From an uncultured Lachnospiraceae bacterium (GTDB lineage: Bacteria; Bacillota; Clostridia; Lachnospirales; Lachnospiraceae), in contig CAJUKA010000054.1 in NCBI GenBank assembly GCA_910586585.1, positions 1 to 28,634 on the forward strand: a stretch of DNA of 28,634 bases, in the 5' to 3' direction. Positions 6,726 to 14,726 of this stretch are shown here, piece by piece (position 1 is the stretch's first letter; each line of letters opens with the position of its first letter). The position numbers were made by a program, and so were the translations under genes. The notes beneath the pieces are model-generated. The model searched no databases. It saw only the letters and a program-made list of their open reading frames with translations, and was not told the DNA's origin.

Positions 6726-8393
6726 ATGAACGATTGTTTTGAAGCAACACTTTTTGATGAGCTAACCCCACTTTATCCTGACACAGAGCCCCAAACCGGC
6801 AGTACTTTGCATGTCATTGCTGCGGCTTCCAACACTTATGCCGGCGTTCATATTCTGCTTTCTGGCTTAACTCCAGGGAAATGCGTCACATTTGAAACAA
6901 CTCCTCCCACCAGAAAAACGATACTTACCAGCGAAAGCCAAATAGCCGCTGAACGCTCCCTTCCAGATTACCGCTACAAGCTGTTTGAACTGTTGCCACT
7001 TCCAGTAGAAGCCAACTCCGGGGCAGTTACCCGCACAGAATGGACAGAACCAGATGTCAATCCCTATGTTATCCGCCGGGCCCCTTTTACAATATACGAT
7101 GTACTCCGCCCTTGTACAAACGTGATTACTGCACAAGGAGCTGTGATGGCTTTGGCTTTTCGATGCAAGGTGGACACACAACAGAGAGAAGTGAAAAAGT
7201 GGGAATTTGTCGTCTCTCACAATGGCATTTCCAGAAAACTGACTTTTGAAGTAGAAGTGTTCCCCACTATTGTTCCGGAAGCAGGACGCAGCGATCACAA
7301 ATACATTAACTGGTTTAACTGCAAAGCAATTGCAACTTATCATCACGCGCCTCTATTTAGTGAAGAATGGTATCATATCTTTGAGCAATATTTGCGCTTA
7401 GGCAAATATGGTAGACAAAACATGGTGCTACTCTCCCTGGATTTGTATTTTGAACTCCAAAATGGAACGCCCTGTTTGAATGAAGAGCGCTTAGACAGAA
7501 TGATTGCTATCTTGGACAAAGTAGGTATTTATTGGATAGAAGGCGGTCACTTTGCCCGTCGAAAAGACAGACATTGGGAAGCAACACAAGCAGAGCTTTT
7601 GTTTACTTGCAAAACAATTCCTGGTGATGGAGAACAGGAATTAACAGACATGTGCCGCCAGCTTTATGCTTACCTCAAAAAGAACAACCTGACCGAGAGA
7701 TGGCTCCAGAGCTTTTTAGATGAGCCTTTAGATGGTCTTGCTAACACCTATACCGCTGGTGTCCAAATTATCAAAAACGCTATGCCTGGCATTTCTATAC
7801 TAGATGCCACCATCGCCAGAGAAACGATTGCGGGAACGCTAAACTACTGGTGTCCCACTGCAAACAAATATGAGAAGTACCGAAGCTTTTTTGATGAGCG
7901 GCACGCATTGGGGGAACACATTTTTGTATATACTTGTCTGGAACCCACTGGAAATTTCTGCAACCGAATGTTGGATCAGGAGAAATTGCGTCAAGTCTGG
8001 TTAGGCTGGGCGCCTGCTCTTTATGAAAATATAGAAGGATACCTTCATTGGGGCGGCATGTCCATGGATCGGCTGGACTTCTATCGGTTGAGCGCTCCTC
8101 TGTCAGACATTACTGACTATGAATCCAATCATCGGTCCCGTCTGCCGGCGGGAGATCCTGCTATAATGTTTCCTGGATTCCATGAGGTATACTCTAGTAC
8201 CCGTTTAGAAGCGCACCGGATTGGCTTTGAAGATCTGGTTCTACTAGAACGTATCAAGACTACGGACCCTGCCTGGGTTGAAAAATTAATCGCTACGGTA
8301 TTTCGTCGGTATGATGACTACGAAAAAGATGTTGTCCAGTACCGGAAAGCCCGTCGATGCCTTTTAGAAAAAGCTTCCGAAGAATTGCGCTGA
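6726..8393 (+). CDS. GH123-like glycoside hydrolase (DUF4091 domain)
   Basis: Probable glycoside hydrolase related to GH123, the N-acetyl-beta-galactosaminidase group. The protein has 555 residues: a beta-rich N-terminal region (about 1-185), then a TIM-barrel-like catalytic region. FLDEP (Asp332-Glu333) matches the Asp-Glu pair used by GH123 in substrate-assisted catalysis. The DUF4091-type C-terminal part includes GYLHWGG, GDPAIMFPG and IGFEDLVLLERI. No signal peptide is present, as in the sialidase next door. The frame is open from 6687, but I chose the ATG at 6726 because AGAAAGGA lies about 6 bases before it. With the sialidase and the fucosidase relic it suggests breakdown of sialylated, GalNAc- and fucose-containing host glycans. 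The substrate is inference. Confidence 0.82.
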   Translation: MNDCFEATLFDELTPLYPDTEPQTGSTLHVIAAASNTYAGVHILLSGLTPGKCVTFETTPPTRKTILTSESQIAAERSLPDYRYKLFELLPLPVEANSGAVTRTEWTEPDVNPYVIRRAPFTIYDVLRPCTNVITAQGAVMALAFRCKVDTQQREVKKWEFVVSHNGISRKLTFEVEVFPTIVPEAGRSDHKYINWFNCKAIATYHHAPLFSEEWYHIFEQYLRLGKYGRQNMVLLSLDLYFELQNGTPCLNEERLDRMIAILDKVGIYWIEGGHFARRKDRHWEATQAELLFTCKTIPGDGEQELTDMCRQLYAYLKKNNLTERWLQSFLDEPLDGLANTYTAGVQIIKNAMPGISILDATIARETIAGTLNYWCPTANKYEKYRSFFDERHALGEHIFVYTCLEPTGNFCNRMLDQEKLRQVWLGWAPALYENIEGYLHWGGMSMDRLDFYRLSAPLSDITDYESNHRSRLPAGDPAIMFPGFHEVYSSTRLEAHRIGFEDLVLLERIKTTDPAWVEKLIATVFRRYDDYEKDVVQYRKARRCLLEKASEELR

Positions 8394-8479
8394 CAATCGG
8401 CAAAATTATTTGTCTTATCAGTAGATGGAGAGCGTGCGAATCGAACAAGTTCGGTTTGTACTCTTCTTCTTGATTTTAG

Positions 8480-8492
8480 CCGCCAAGGGCGG
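8480..8492 (+). promoter_or_regulatory. Small GC hairpin just before the + strand TerD gene
   Basis: CCGCC (8480-8484) and GGCGG (8488-8492) pair across a 3-base loop, directly upstream of the GGGGGA that serves as ribosome binding site. It could affect translation. No clear promoter was found in 8394-8506, so read-through from the GH123-like gene is possible. Confidence 0.3.
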
Positions 8493-8506
8493 TATGGGGG
8501 ATTACA

Positions 8507-9427
8507 ATGCTAAATGTGCCTACAAGAACGAAACAAGCTTTCAATCGCAACTCAATTATGACAATCAATACCACCGATTTGCAAAGTGTGAAAAACCAGA
8601 GAACCCTTGCAACTCTAATAAAGCAGCCTGGACCTCAGCAGTCTATGCGCTCACAATCTGCCTTTTCACAGCCCCAAAGTACACGGCCCGCTGCAGCACA
8701 TACCATCCCGTCGTCTGCAAGACCGTCATCCAATATACAGCCTGCGCTTTCCTCTTCTGGACAAATGCAAGCCGTACAGCCTGCTTTTTCCTCTTCTGGG
8801 CAGATGCAAACCGTACAATCTGCTTTTTCCTCTTCTGGGCAGACACAAAATACTGTTTCTATATCAAAGCCAATCCCCGTTCTCCAAAATAAGGTGCAAA
8901 AGGGACAGAAAGCCATGCTCTCTTCTGTTCCATTGCATGCAGTGAACGCCTGCTTTGGCTGGAATGTTACCGACGGCCGATGTGACGTTGATGTATCTGC
9001 CTTTTTGCTTGGTGAAAACGGCAAAGTAATCGGCGATACTTGGTTTGTATTCTACGGACAAACAAACAGCCCTGATCACAGCACCAAATTTATAGCAACC
9101 AGCAGCAAAGATCGGGAAGAAATCCAGATTGATTTCACAAGGCTCAATTCCTCGGTGCAAAAAATTGTTTTTGTTCTTACCATCAATGATGCTTTAAAAA
9201 ACAGGCTTCATTTTGGAATGCTGAAAGATGCATATATCAGAATCCTCGACCCATCCGGCAAAGAACTTGTCAGCTTTATGATGACAGATTATTACAGCAA
9301 TGTAATTTCTATGATGATTGGGGAACTGTATCAGCACAAAGGTGCCTGGAAATTTAATGCGATAGGAAACGGTGTTGCCAAAGACCTTGCAGGTCTATGT
9401 GCACTGTATGGTGTACAGGTCGTTTAA
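8507..9427 (+). CDS. TerD-domain protein with a disordered, repeat-containing N-terminus
   Basis: A 306-residue protein whose C-terminal ~185 residues form a diverged TerD domain: QKGQKAML, then ACFGWN, CDVDVSAFLLGENGKV, FVFYG, a HFGMLKDAYIRI segment, and GELYQHKGAWKFNAIGNG near the end. The first ~120 residues are rich in Ser, Gln, Pro and Thr, probably disordered, and include three 13-residue tandem repeats. The first calcium-binding motif (DVDVSAF for the usual DLDASAF) is kept. The second (GDNLTG...GDDE) is replaced by an unrelated stretch (TNSPDHS), so calcium binding is probably weaker or altered. Start: ATG at 8507 with GGGGGA 8 bases upstream; an internal ATG at 8558 lacks a ribosome binding site. 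It is followed by the AIM24 gene after 64 bases, on the strand opposite the main ter operon. Confidence 0.87.
   Translation: MLNVPTRTKQAFNRNSIMTINTTDLQSVKNQRTLATLIKQPGPQQSMRSQSAFSQPQSTRPAAAHTIPSSARPSSNIQPALSSSGQMQAVQPAFSSSGQMQTVQSAFSSSGQTQNTVSISKPIPVLQNKVQKGQKAMLSSVPLHAVNACFGWNVTDGRCDVDVSAFLLGENGKVIGDTWFVFYGQTNSPDHSTKFIATSSKDREEIQIDFTRLNSSVQKIVFVLTINDALKNRLHFGMLKDAYIRILDPSGKELVSFMMTDYYSNVISMMIGELYQHKGAWKFNAIGNGVAKDLAGLCALYGVQVV
8741..8857 (+). repeat. Three tandem 39-base repeats inside the TerD-like gene
   Basis: Units at 8741-8779, 8780-8818 and 8819-8857 are in frame and encode P/S-A-F/L-SSSGQ-M/T-Q-x-V-Q-like peptides. The first two are most alike; the third has drifted at its end. The pattern fits expansion by slippage in a linker. 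Confidence 0.9.
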
Positions 9428-9491
9428 AGCGCCTGATAAAGCGCCAAAATACCAGCATATACAATTCATAAAAGAAAGGTTTGGTCATACT

Positions 9492-10223
9492 ATGTTAACA
9501 TTCGAAGTTGTCAATGAATTAGCCCTCAGAGTTACTTGTAGGGGAAATGATGTTTTGATTGCCAAAGCAGGTTCCTTTATCTGTGGTGAAAACAACGGCT
9601 ATAAGAACTACAAATTTGAGAAACTACTGCTTGGACCACAAGGAAATGTCGGCCAGGCACTATTGGGATCACTGCTGCGCCGTGTCACAGGTGAAAACCT
9701 TCCTCTTATGAAAGTTATGCTGAACGGTGACAGTGTGACTTACTATGCCAATCATGCACAGCATGTAATTGTTTATCAGCTTCAGCCAGGGGAAGTACTG
9801 TCTATCGAATCCGAAAATATTCTGGCATTTACCTCAGACTGCAACTATGATGTACGATTTATCGGCTGTGGCGTTATCTCGCAAAAAGGGTTGGCAACCT
9901 CGACTCTTACAGGAACTGGTCCCAATTCCTACGTTGCAATCTTAGTAGACGGCAATCCGCTCGTTCTCAGCAATGTGCAGACTGGTTCCACACTTACTGT
10001 TGACCCTGACGCTGTTGTATGCTGGATGGGAAACGGTCCCTGCGATCCCAATATCAAGACAGACATCAACTGGAAAACCTTTATCGGACAGACCTCTGGC
10101 GAGTCCTATAGTTTTGAATGGAACGCCGCACAGCCTGTATCTGTGATTATCCAGCCTACTGAACGAGCGAGTGGCATCAATTTGGGTATGGACGGCGGAC
10201 GGCTTGGACACAGGCCAAATTAG
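9492..10223 (+). CDS. AIM24 family protein
   Basis: A 243-residue, beta-rich protein of the AIM24 (DUF124) family. It shows a GSFICGENNGYKNYKF segment, the glycine-rich QALLGSLLRRVTGENLPLMKV region, and the LQPGEVLSIESENILAFT and GCGVI blocks typical of the double beta-barrel fold. The bacterial role is not known in detail; members often neighbour TerD genes. The frame is open from 9372, but the first ~40 codons overlap the end of the TerD-like gene. I chose the ATG at 9492 (MLTFEVVNEL) with AGAAAGG 11 bases upstream. It probably forms an operon with the TerD-like gene 64 bases before it. It ends 9 bases from the convergent, truncated ABC permease, with no terminator visible. Confidence 0.82.
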   Translation: MLTFEVVNELALRVTCRGNDVLIAKAGSFICGENNGYKNYKFEKLLLGPQGNVGQALLGSLLRRVTGENLPLMKVMLNGDSVTYYANHAQHVIVYQLQPGEVLSIESENILAFTSDCNYDVRFIGCGVISQKGLATSTLTGTGPNSYVAILVDGNPLVLSNVQTGSTLTVDPDAVVCWMGNGPCDPNIKTDINWKTFIGQTSGESYSFEWNAAQPVSVIIQPTERASGINLGMDGGRLGHRPN

Positions 10224-10232
10224 ACATTGCAT

Positions 10233-10934
10233 TCATGCTTTGCTCTCTCGCAATTTTCTATAATCAAGCAAAGTAAAAAATGTAAAATACTTTGCTTTTT
10301 CTGCATTTCCGCCAACATTTGCAAGCATCTGCAATACATACATAAATATTGGAATCCCTGCTCCGAATGAAACACTGTATTTCGTATCAGAAAATATGCA
10401 AGAAGAAACAAAACATATGCCTCCAATAAATAACTGCAAACACAAAAGTCCGCCATTTAATACCAAAAGCTCTATTGTATCTAATTCTCCTGGAAAACCA
10501 CTTCCGGCACAAATCAGCTCCAAAACAGTCCTGATAAGTAGCAATATTCCGCTTATCAGGACTGTCATTTGTGTCAATACAATCGCACGCCGCTTTATGG
10601 GCACAGCAACCAGTGAAACCATAGAACCTTTTTCTACATATCTTGCAACCAAGGAATTTCCACGCAATATACAGAATAACATAGGAAAAAGCAGCAGTAT
10701 AAATCCATACAGATAGGATGCCATAAATCCTAAAAGATTCGCTGCATTTGCACGCATGCCAACGGCTGCCATCAATTCAGGCATAGCTTCCGCAAAACTG
10801 TCTAACATTTTCATCATTTCAGGATCGTACATACTGATAATTATAGAAACATACATCGTAATAATTGCACCCATAATAAGAAGCAGCTTTACACTTCCTT
10901 TCAGTTCACGTTTATATAGCGCCATATTAATCAT
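10233..10934 (-). pseudogene. ABC-2 type permease, C-terminally truncated
   Basis: A 233-residue membrane protein with an N-terminal cytoplasmic start (MINMALYKRELKG), five or so hydrophobic segments and the ABC-2 permease pattern (a large loop after helix 1, KRRAIVLTQMTV, a YFTFFTLLD segment). ABC-2 permeases of this type normally continue for one more membrane helix after the FTLLD segment. Here the protein ends in an unrelated YRKLRESKA, 9 bases from the convergent AIM24 stop, so the 3' end has probably been lost by deletion. GGAGGG lies 7 bases before the ATG at 10934. The start overlaps the stop of an ATPase remnant, as in an intact ABC operon. Because the partner ATPase is broken, the transporter is likely dead. 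Confidence 0.65.
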
Positions 10935-11064
10935 TTTGCTTCCCTCCATAATAATTCATGAAGATTTCTTCCAGCGTTTGTTTCGTTGTGACAGTGACCT
11001 TAGTTCCGCTGCAAATACCGCCAAAATTATAAATCGCTCGCGATAGCTTTTCTGTATATCTGGT
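10927..11064 (-). pseudogene. C-terminal remnant of an ABC transporter ATPase
   Basis: About 45 codons in frame end at TAA 10927-10929. They close with the peptide QTLEEIFMNYYGGKQND, which is characteristic of the C-terminus of ABC-2 type ATPases. The frame is closed upstream by TAA at 11065-11067, and no Walker motifs or start codon are present. It overlaps the start of the permease gene by 8 bases, the normal arrangement of such pairs. This is what remains after deletion of the 5' nine-tenths of the gene, adjoining the end of the HAD gene at 11103. Confidence 0.7.
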
Positions 11065-11102
11065 TTATTAACAAGTGTTCAAAAAGCGCTCCAATGAACT
11101 GT

Positions 11103-11873
11103 TCAACAGATTGTATTTATTATGCGGTAAACATATTCTAATAGTGCATCCGCATACAGCACCTGATCCGTCAGGCATTTTACATTGTCAGAAAATCTGT
11201 AACGATTGGATAAATCATATGGTGCAATTCCAAGATCGGAAGATTCCAGCATCGAAATATCAAAATCACTGTCCCCTGCTGCAATGACATAATCTGCGCC
11301 CACATATTCCCGAAACCTGCAGACAGCATCCCCCTTGCTTAGATTCTTGGGAAGGACATAGATTTTCGCGCCATTTAGAAAAACATCAACCACTTCCATA
11401 TCAAGCAGCTCCTTAAGTTCTTCTGCAACCACCATCGGTTCTTCACACTTCGTAAAGACAAAAAGCTCTCTGATAAACCGAAGTTCAAACGTTCTTCTCT
11501 TGTCTTTTTCCAGAAATTCCATTGCTTGGATTAGTTCTTTCTTGCTCCTGCATATCCTTCGAAGCGACTGTTCATACCAGACTTCGTCCTCTTTTCCGTC
11601 AACAAGAAGCACCCCGCCATTGCATACCAAGGCATAAGAAAGCGTTCCTACCTTTAAGTCTATCCGATTGTACTGCTGTATTGTCCTAGTTGTGGTTGGC
11701 ACCATAATCACCTGCTTTGTTATCTTTTGCAAAAGTTCATAGGTTTTTGGCGTGACAAAAGAGAATTCCCTTCCCTCATATCGTTCCACGCACTGTTTAT
11801 CGGCATTAAGCATATGTTTTTCTGTATAAATAATTGTATTGTCTAAATCCATATGAAACACAATCTTTTTCAT
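11103..11873 (-). CDS. HAD superfamily phosphatase (Ter-associated)
   Basis: A 256-residue haloacid dehalogenase-type hydrolase. Motif I is MDLDNT (Asp9 nucleophile, Asp11), motif II is TTTR (60-63), motif III Lys is in SKGDAV (Lys180), and motif IV is GDSDFD (Asp201, Asp205). The cap lies between motifs II and III, as in the Cof/sucrose-phosphatase-like group. Substrate unknown. HAD phosphatases are recurrent partners in Ter-linked gene clusters, where they are proposed to belong to a metabolite-making module (established in comparative genomics, not biochemically proven). It lies 89 bases after the calcium-ATPase gene on the same strand and is the last intact gene of the operon. AAAGG precedes the ATG. 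Confidence 0.88.
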   Translation of the reverse strand: MKKIVFHMDLDNTIIYTEKHMLNADKQCVERYEGREFSFVTPKTYELLQKITKQVIMVPTTTRTIQQYNRIDLKVGTLSYALVCNGGVLLVDGKEDEVWYEQSLRRICRSKKELIQAMEFLEKDKRRTFELRFIRELFVFTKCEEPMVVAEELKELLDMEVVDVFLNGAKIYVLPKNLSKGDAVCRFREYVGADYVIAAGDSDFDISMLESSDLGIAPYDLSNRYRFSDNVKCLTDQVLYADALLEYVYRIINTIC

Positions 11874-11893
11874 ATCAGCCTTTCCCTATTCAC

Positions 11894-11929
11894 TGCAAAG
11901 GGCGCATACCGCCTTTGCAATATGCACCC
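11894..11929 (-). promoter_or_regulatory. Two mutually exclusive hairpins between the ATPase and HAD genes
   Basis: One hairpin pairs 11894-11904 with 11910-11919 (one bulge). The other pairs 11900-11908 with 11921-11929 (one G-U pair on the minus-strand RNA). They share bases 11900-11904, so only one can form at a time. No U-run follows. This may be a processing or attenuation site, or chance. Confidence 0.3.
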
Positions 11930-11962
11930 TCACATTCCAAATCTTTAATTGTTTATTTTGTT

Positions 11963-14623
11963 TTATTTTTTATTCACTATCACTTTTCTAACTATATCAA
12001 CTGGTATCATTGTCAAAGAAAGCAACACAACTGCAATCCAGCCCTGAATGCCAAATGGCTGACAGCTAAACATATTTCCTATCCATGTAAAGACAGTAAA
12101 TGGTATCAATGCCGCATTTACAATAATAAACTGAACAAGGATAATCAGGAAAAATACTTTCAAAAATCCTGTATTTTGATTAAGCCCCTTGAAAATGCCA
12201 AATCCATCATCTCTAACATTAAATCCGTTGCAAAGTGCGCTCACAATAAACAGTACAAAATAGCCTGTCAGATGCTGTTCTTCTGTGTCAAACAAATCCA
12301 CAAAAAACGGAAGCTTCAAATAGATAAAACTTACAATCGTAAGCCAAAGTCCCATCACCAGAATCTGCGCCATCATAGGTTTGCTGACAATACTCTCGTC
12401 TCTTCTTCTTGGCTTCTCAAACATATATTTCGCAAGCGCCGGCTCATTTCCAAGCATAATTGCGCCAAGACTATCCATTACAAGATTTACAAACAACAAG
12501 TGTGTTACTTTGAGCGGTTCATCCACACCAAAGAATGGCGCAATTGCGCTTACAATAACAGCTGTTACGTTAATAACCAACTGAAATTTACAGAACTTCA
12601 AAATATTATGATAAATCGTCCTGCCATAGAGAATTGCGTCTTTTATGGATTTAAAATTATCATCCAAAATAACAATCTTTCCAGCTTCCTTTGCTGCCTC
12701 TGTACCGCTGCCCATCGCAAATCCAACATCTGCACGTTTCAAAGCCGGAGAATCGTTTACGCCGTCTCCCGTCATACCTACTACAAGATTCATTTCCTGA
12801 CAAAGCCGTACCATACGGGATTTGTCTGTTGGAAGCGCTCTTGCAATCACGCGTATTTTGGGAATAATCTTTTTCACTTCATCATCGGACATCTCGTTTA
12901 ACTGCGCAGATGCAATCGCCATTTCATCATTGCCCTGCAAAAGACCTGCGTCTTTCGCAATCGCTACTGCTGTTTCAAGTCTGTCACCTGTAATCATTAC
13001 AACCTGAATACCTGCACTCTGCACTTCCTTAATCGCATCTCTTGCTTCTGGTCTGACATCATCTCTGATGCCGACCAAACCGATAATTACGATATCATCA
13101 TTTATTTTGCTCTCTACCATGGATTTTTCAGAATAACCAAACGCAAGCACACGCATTGCCTTGGCTGCAAGCTCATCAATCTTTCTGTCAAGCGCGGTTT
13201 TATCTATCGTCTGAATATTTCCATCTGCATCAATATATTTTGTTGCTGCTGCCAGAAGCCGCTCTGGCGCCCCTTTATAAAACGTTTTTCCTACATTGTC
13301 AATTCTGGCCTGGCTGAACTTATTGGACGAATTAAATCCCTGCTGTGCTGTAATCACATATTCTGTATTTCCAGCAAGCGCCTTAAACGTATCCTCTCCA
13401 ATAAACTTCATCAATGCCTGATCCGTTGCGTTTCCTCCAATTACCCTATGTGAGGCGTCAAACATGGACTGTGTATTTTTACCGATTGCCAAATCAAGCA
13501 GCCCCTTCACCTTGCTATGCTTAGAAAGCTGTGAAATCTCGATCGAATTACCATCTGCACAAAAGAAATCCACTACTTCAAGGGAACCTTTTGTGATTGT
13601 TCCTGTCTTATCGCTAAAAAGAATATTCAATGAACCTGCTGTCTCAATACCTTCCGCTTTTCTAACAAGCACATTATGGTCAAGCATTTTGCTGGTATTC
13701 TGCATCAGAACCAAAGAAATCATCAGCGGGAGTCCTTCCGGAACCGCACAGACAATAATTACAACTGCCAGCGATACCGCATCAATGACATTCATAATAA
13801 TGTCCTGTATCGGCTGCGCAAAATACCCTGAAACACCGCCATCAAACACAAGTACAGCATGTGTCAGATAAAACAGAGCAATGATAATCGCTCCGATATA
13901 ACCAAATGTCGAAATCTGTTTTGCAAGTTTTGCAAGTTTGACCTTCAATGGAGAGTCTGGCTCATCTTCCTGCATTTCTTCAGCCATTTTGCCCATCATT
14001 GTCTTTAATCCGACTTTTCTGACATCCAGAATGCCTTCTCCGTCAAAGATTACAGCGCCGCGGAACAAAGAATGTGCATCCACAAACGTATCGCCTGTGA
14101 TATCATCCGCAAGTGTAACACTGGCGTCCGCCGCTGTCTTTTTGCACTCTTCCGCCTCCCCATTCAGTGCGGAGTTGTCAACCTTAAGCGAACCGTCAAT
14201 CAAAATACCGTCCGCTGGAACTTTATCACCAGACTGCAGCAAAACCTTGTCGCCTACTACAACATCATCGACCTCAATCACAGTGACAACGCCGTTTCTA
14301 TAAACCTTGCATTTATCTTTCTCTGTGCTGTCCTTTAACTCCCGGTACTTTGTGTCGCTTGCCACACCAGTCTTTGCAGATACAAATGCCACTACCAAAA
14401 CTGCCACAATGGTTCCTAACGGCTCATAGATTTCTGCATACCCAAAGAAAAACATCACAATCATCAGCGCCGCAATTGCCAGAAGAATTCGAATCATCGG
14501 GTCTCCGAATGTTTCCTTAAACTCTTCCCAAAAGGTAGTAGGTTCCGAATCCGGGATCGTATTCGAACCATATTTCTCCCTTGACTGTTCGGCTTCTTTG
14601 TCACTAAGTCCATTTATTTTCAT
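11963..14623 (-). CDS. Calcium-translocating P-type ATPase, PMCA-like
   Basis: An 886-residue P2-type ATPase expected to pump calcium out of the cytoplasm. The phosphorylation motif is SDKTGT (Asp338). The transmembrane-4 ion site is VPEGLP (294-299), typical of calcium pumps. MTGDRLETA and the TGDGVNDSPALK hinge are present, with about ten membrane helices. The actuator-domain motif, usually TGES, reads NGEA (154-157); the essential Glu is kept. Transmembrane helix 6 reads NLVMDSLGAIML, keeping the Asn and Asp. I chose the ATG at 14623 (MKINGLSDKE) because GGAGG lies 6 bases upstream; the 22-residue extension to 14689 runs through a palindromic repeat. It sits inside the ter operon after three terD genes and before the HAD gene. 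A link between calcium pumping and calcium-binding TerD proteins is inference. Confidence 0.93.
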   Translation of the reverse strand: MKINGLSDKEAEQSREKYGSNTIPDSEPTTFWEEFKETFGDPMIRILLAIAALMIVMFFFGYAEIYEPLGTIVAVLVVAFVSAKTGVASDTKYRELKDSTEKDKCKVYRNGVVTVIEVDDVVVGDKVLLQSGDKVPADGILIDGSLKVDNSALNGEAEECKKTAADASVTLADDITGDTFVDAHSLFRGAVIFDGEGILDVRKVGLKTMMGKMAEEMQEDEPDSPLKVKLAKLAKQISTFGYIGAIIIALFYLTHAVLVFDGGVSGYFAQPIQDIIMNVIDAVSLAVVIIVCAVPEGLPLMISLVLMQNTSKMLDHNVLVRKAEGIETAGSLNILFSDKTGTITKGSLEVVDFFCADGNSIEISQLSKHSKVKGLLDLAIGKNTQSMFDASHRVIGGNATDQALMKFIGEDTFKALAGNTEYVITAQQGFNSSNKFSQARIDNVGKTFYKGAPERLLAAATKYIDADGNIQTIDKTALDRKIDELAAKAMRVLAFGYSEKSMVESKINDDIVIIGLVGIRDDVRPEARDAIKEVQSAGIQVVMITGDRLETAVAIAKDAGLLQGNDEMAIASAQLNEMSDDEVKKIIPKIRVIARALPTDKSRMVRLCQEMNLVVGMTGDGVNDSPALKRADVGFAMGSGTEAAKEAGKIVILDDNFKSIKDAILYGRTIYHNILKFCKFQLVINVTAVIVSAIAPFFGVDEPLKVTHLLFVNLVMDSLGAIMLGNEPALAKYMFEKPRRRDESIVSKPMMAQILVMGLWLTIVSFIYLKLPFFVDLFDTEEQHLTGYFVLFIVSALCNGFNVRDDGFGIFKGLNQNTGFLKVFFLIILVQFIIVNAALIPFTVFTWIGNMFSCQPFGIQGWIAVVLLSLTMIPVDIVRKVIVNKK

Positions 14624-14642
14624 TCTAATCCTCCATGTCAGA

Positions 14643-14694
14643 GCCTCAAATAACCGATTGAAAAACCTGCTGTCAAGCTGATTTTTCAATCGGT
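14643..14694 (-). repeat. Palindromic repeat upstream of the calcium ATPase
   Basis: A perfect 13-base inverted repeat, ACCGATTGAAAAA (14653-14665) with TTTTTCAATCGGT (14682-14694), is preceded at 14643-14650 by CCTCAAAT-like sequence. It is a second copy of the element at 4652-4701. No U-run follows on the minus strand, so it is not a classical terminator. Confidence 0.7.
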
Positions 14695-14726
14695 ATTCTC
14701 CTCATCCGACCTCTAAACTATACGTC

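Noticed and set aside
8425..8892. A + strand frame overlapping the start of the TerD-like gene
   Set aside because: It is in another frame of the repeat region (repeated FLFWADANRT peptides) and has no ribosome binding site. The frame from 8507 carries the TerD domain.
11834..12901. A 355-codon + strand frame opposite the HAD and calcium-ATPase genes
   Set aside because: It is rich in Lys, Asn, His and Cys, has no domain, and lies antisense to the strongly conserved ATPase; a frame shadow.
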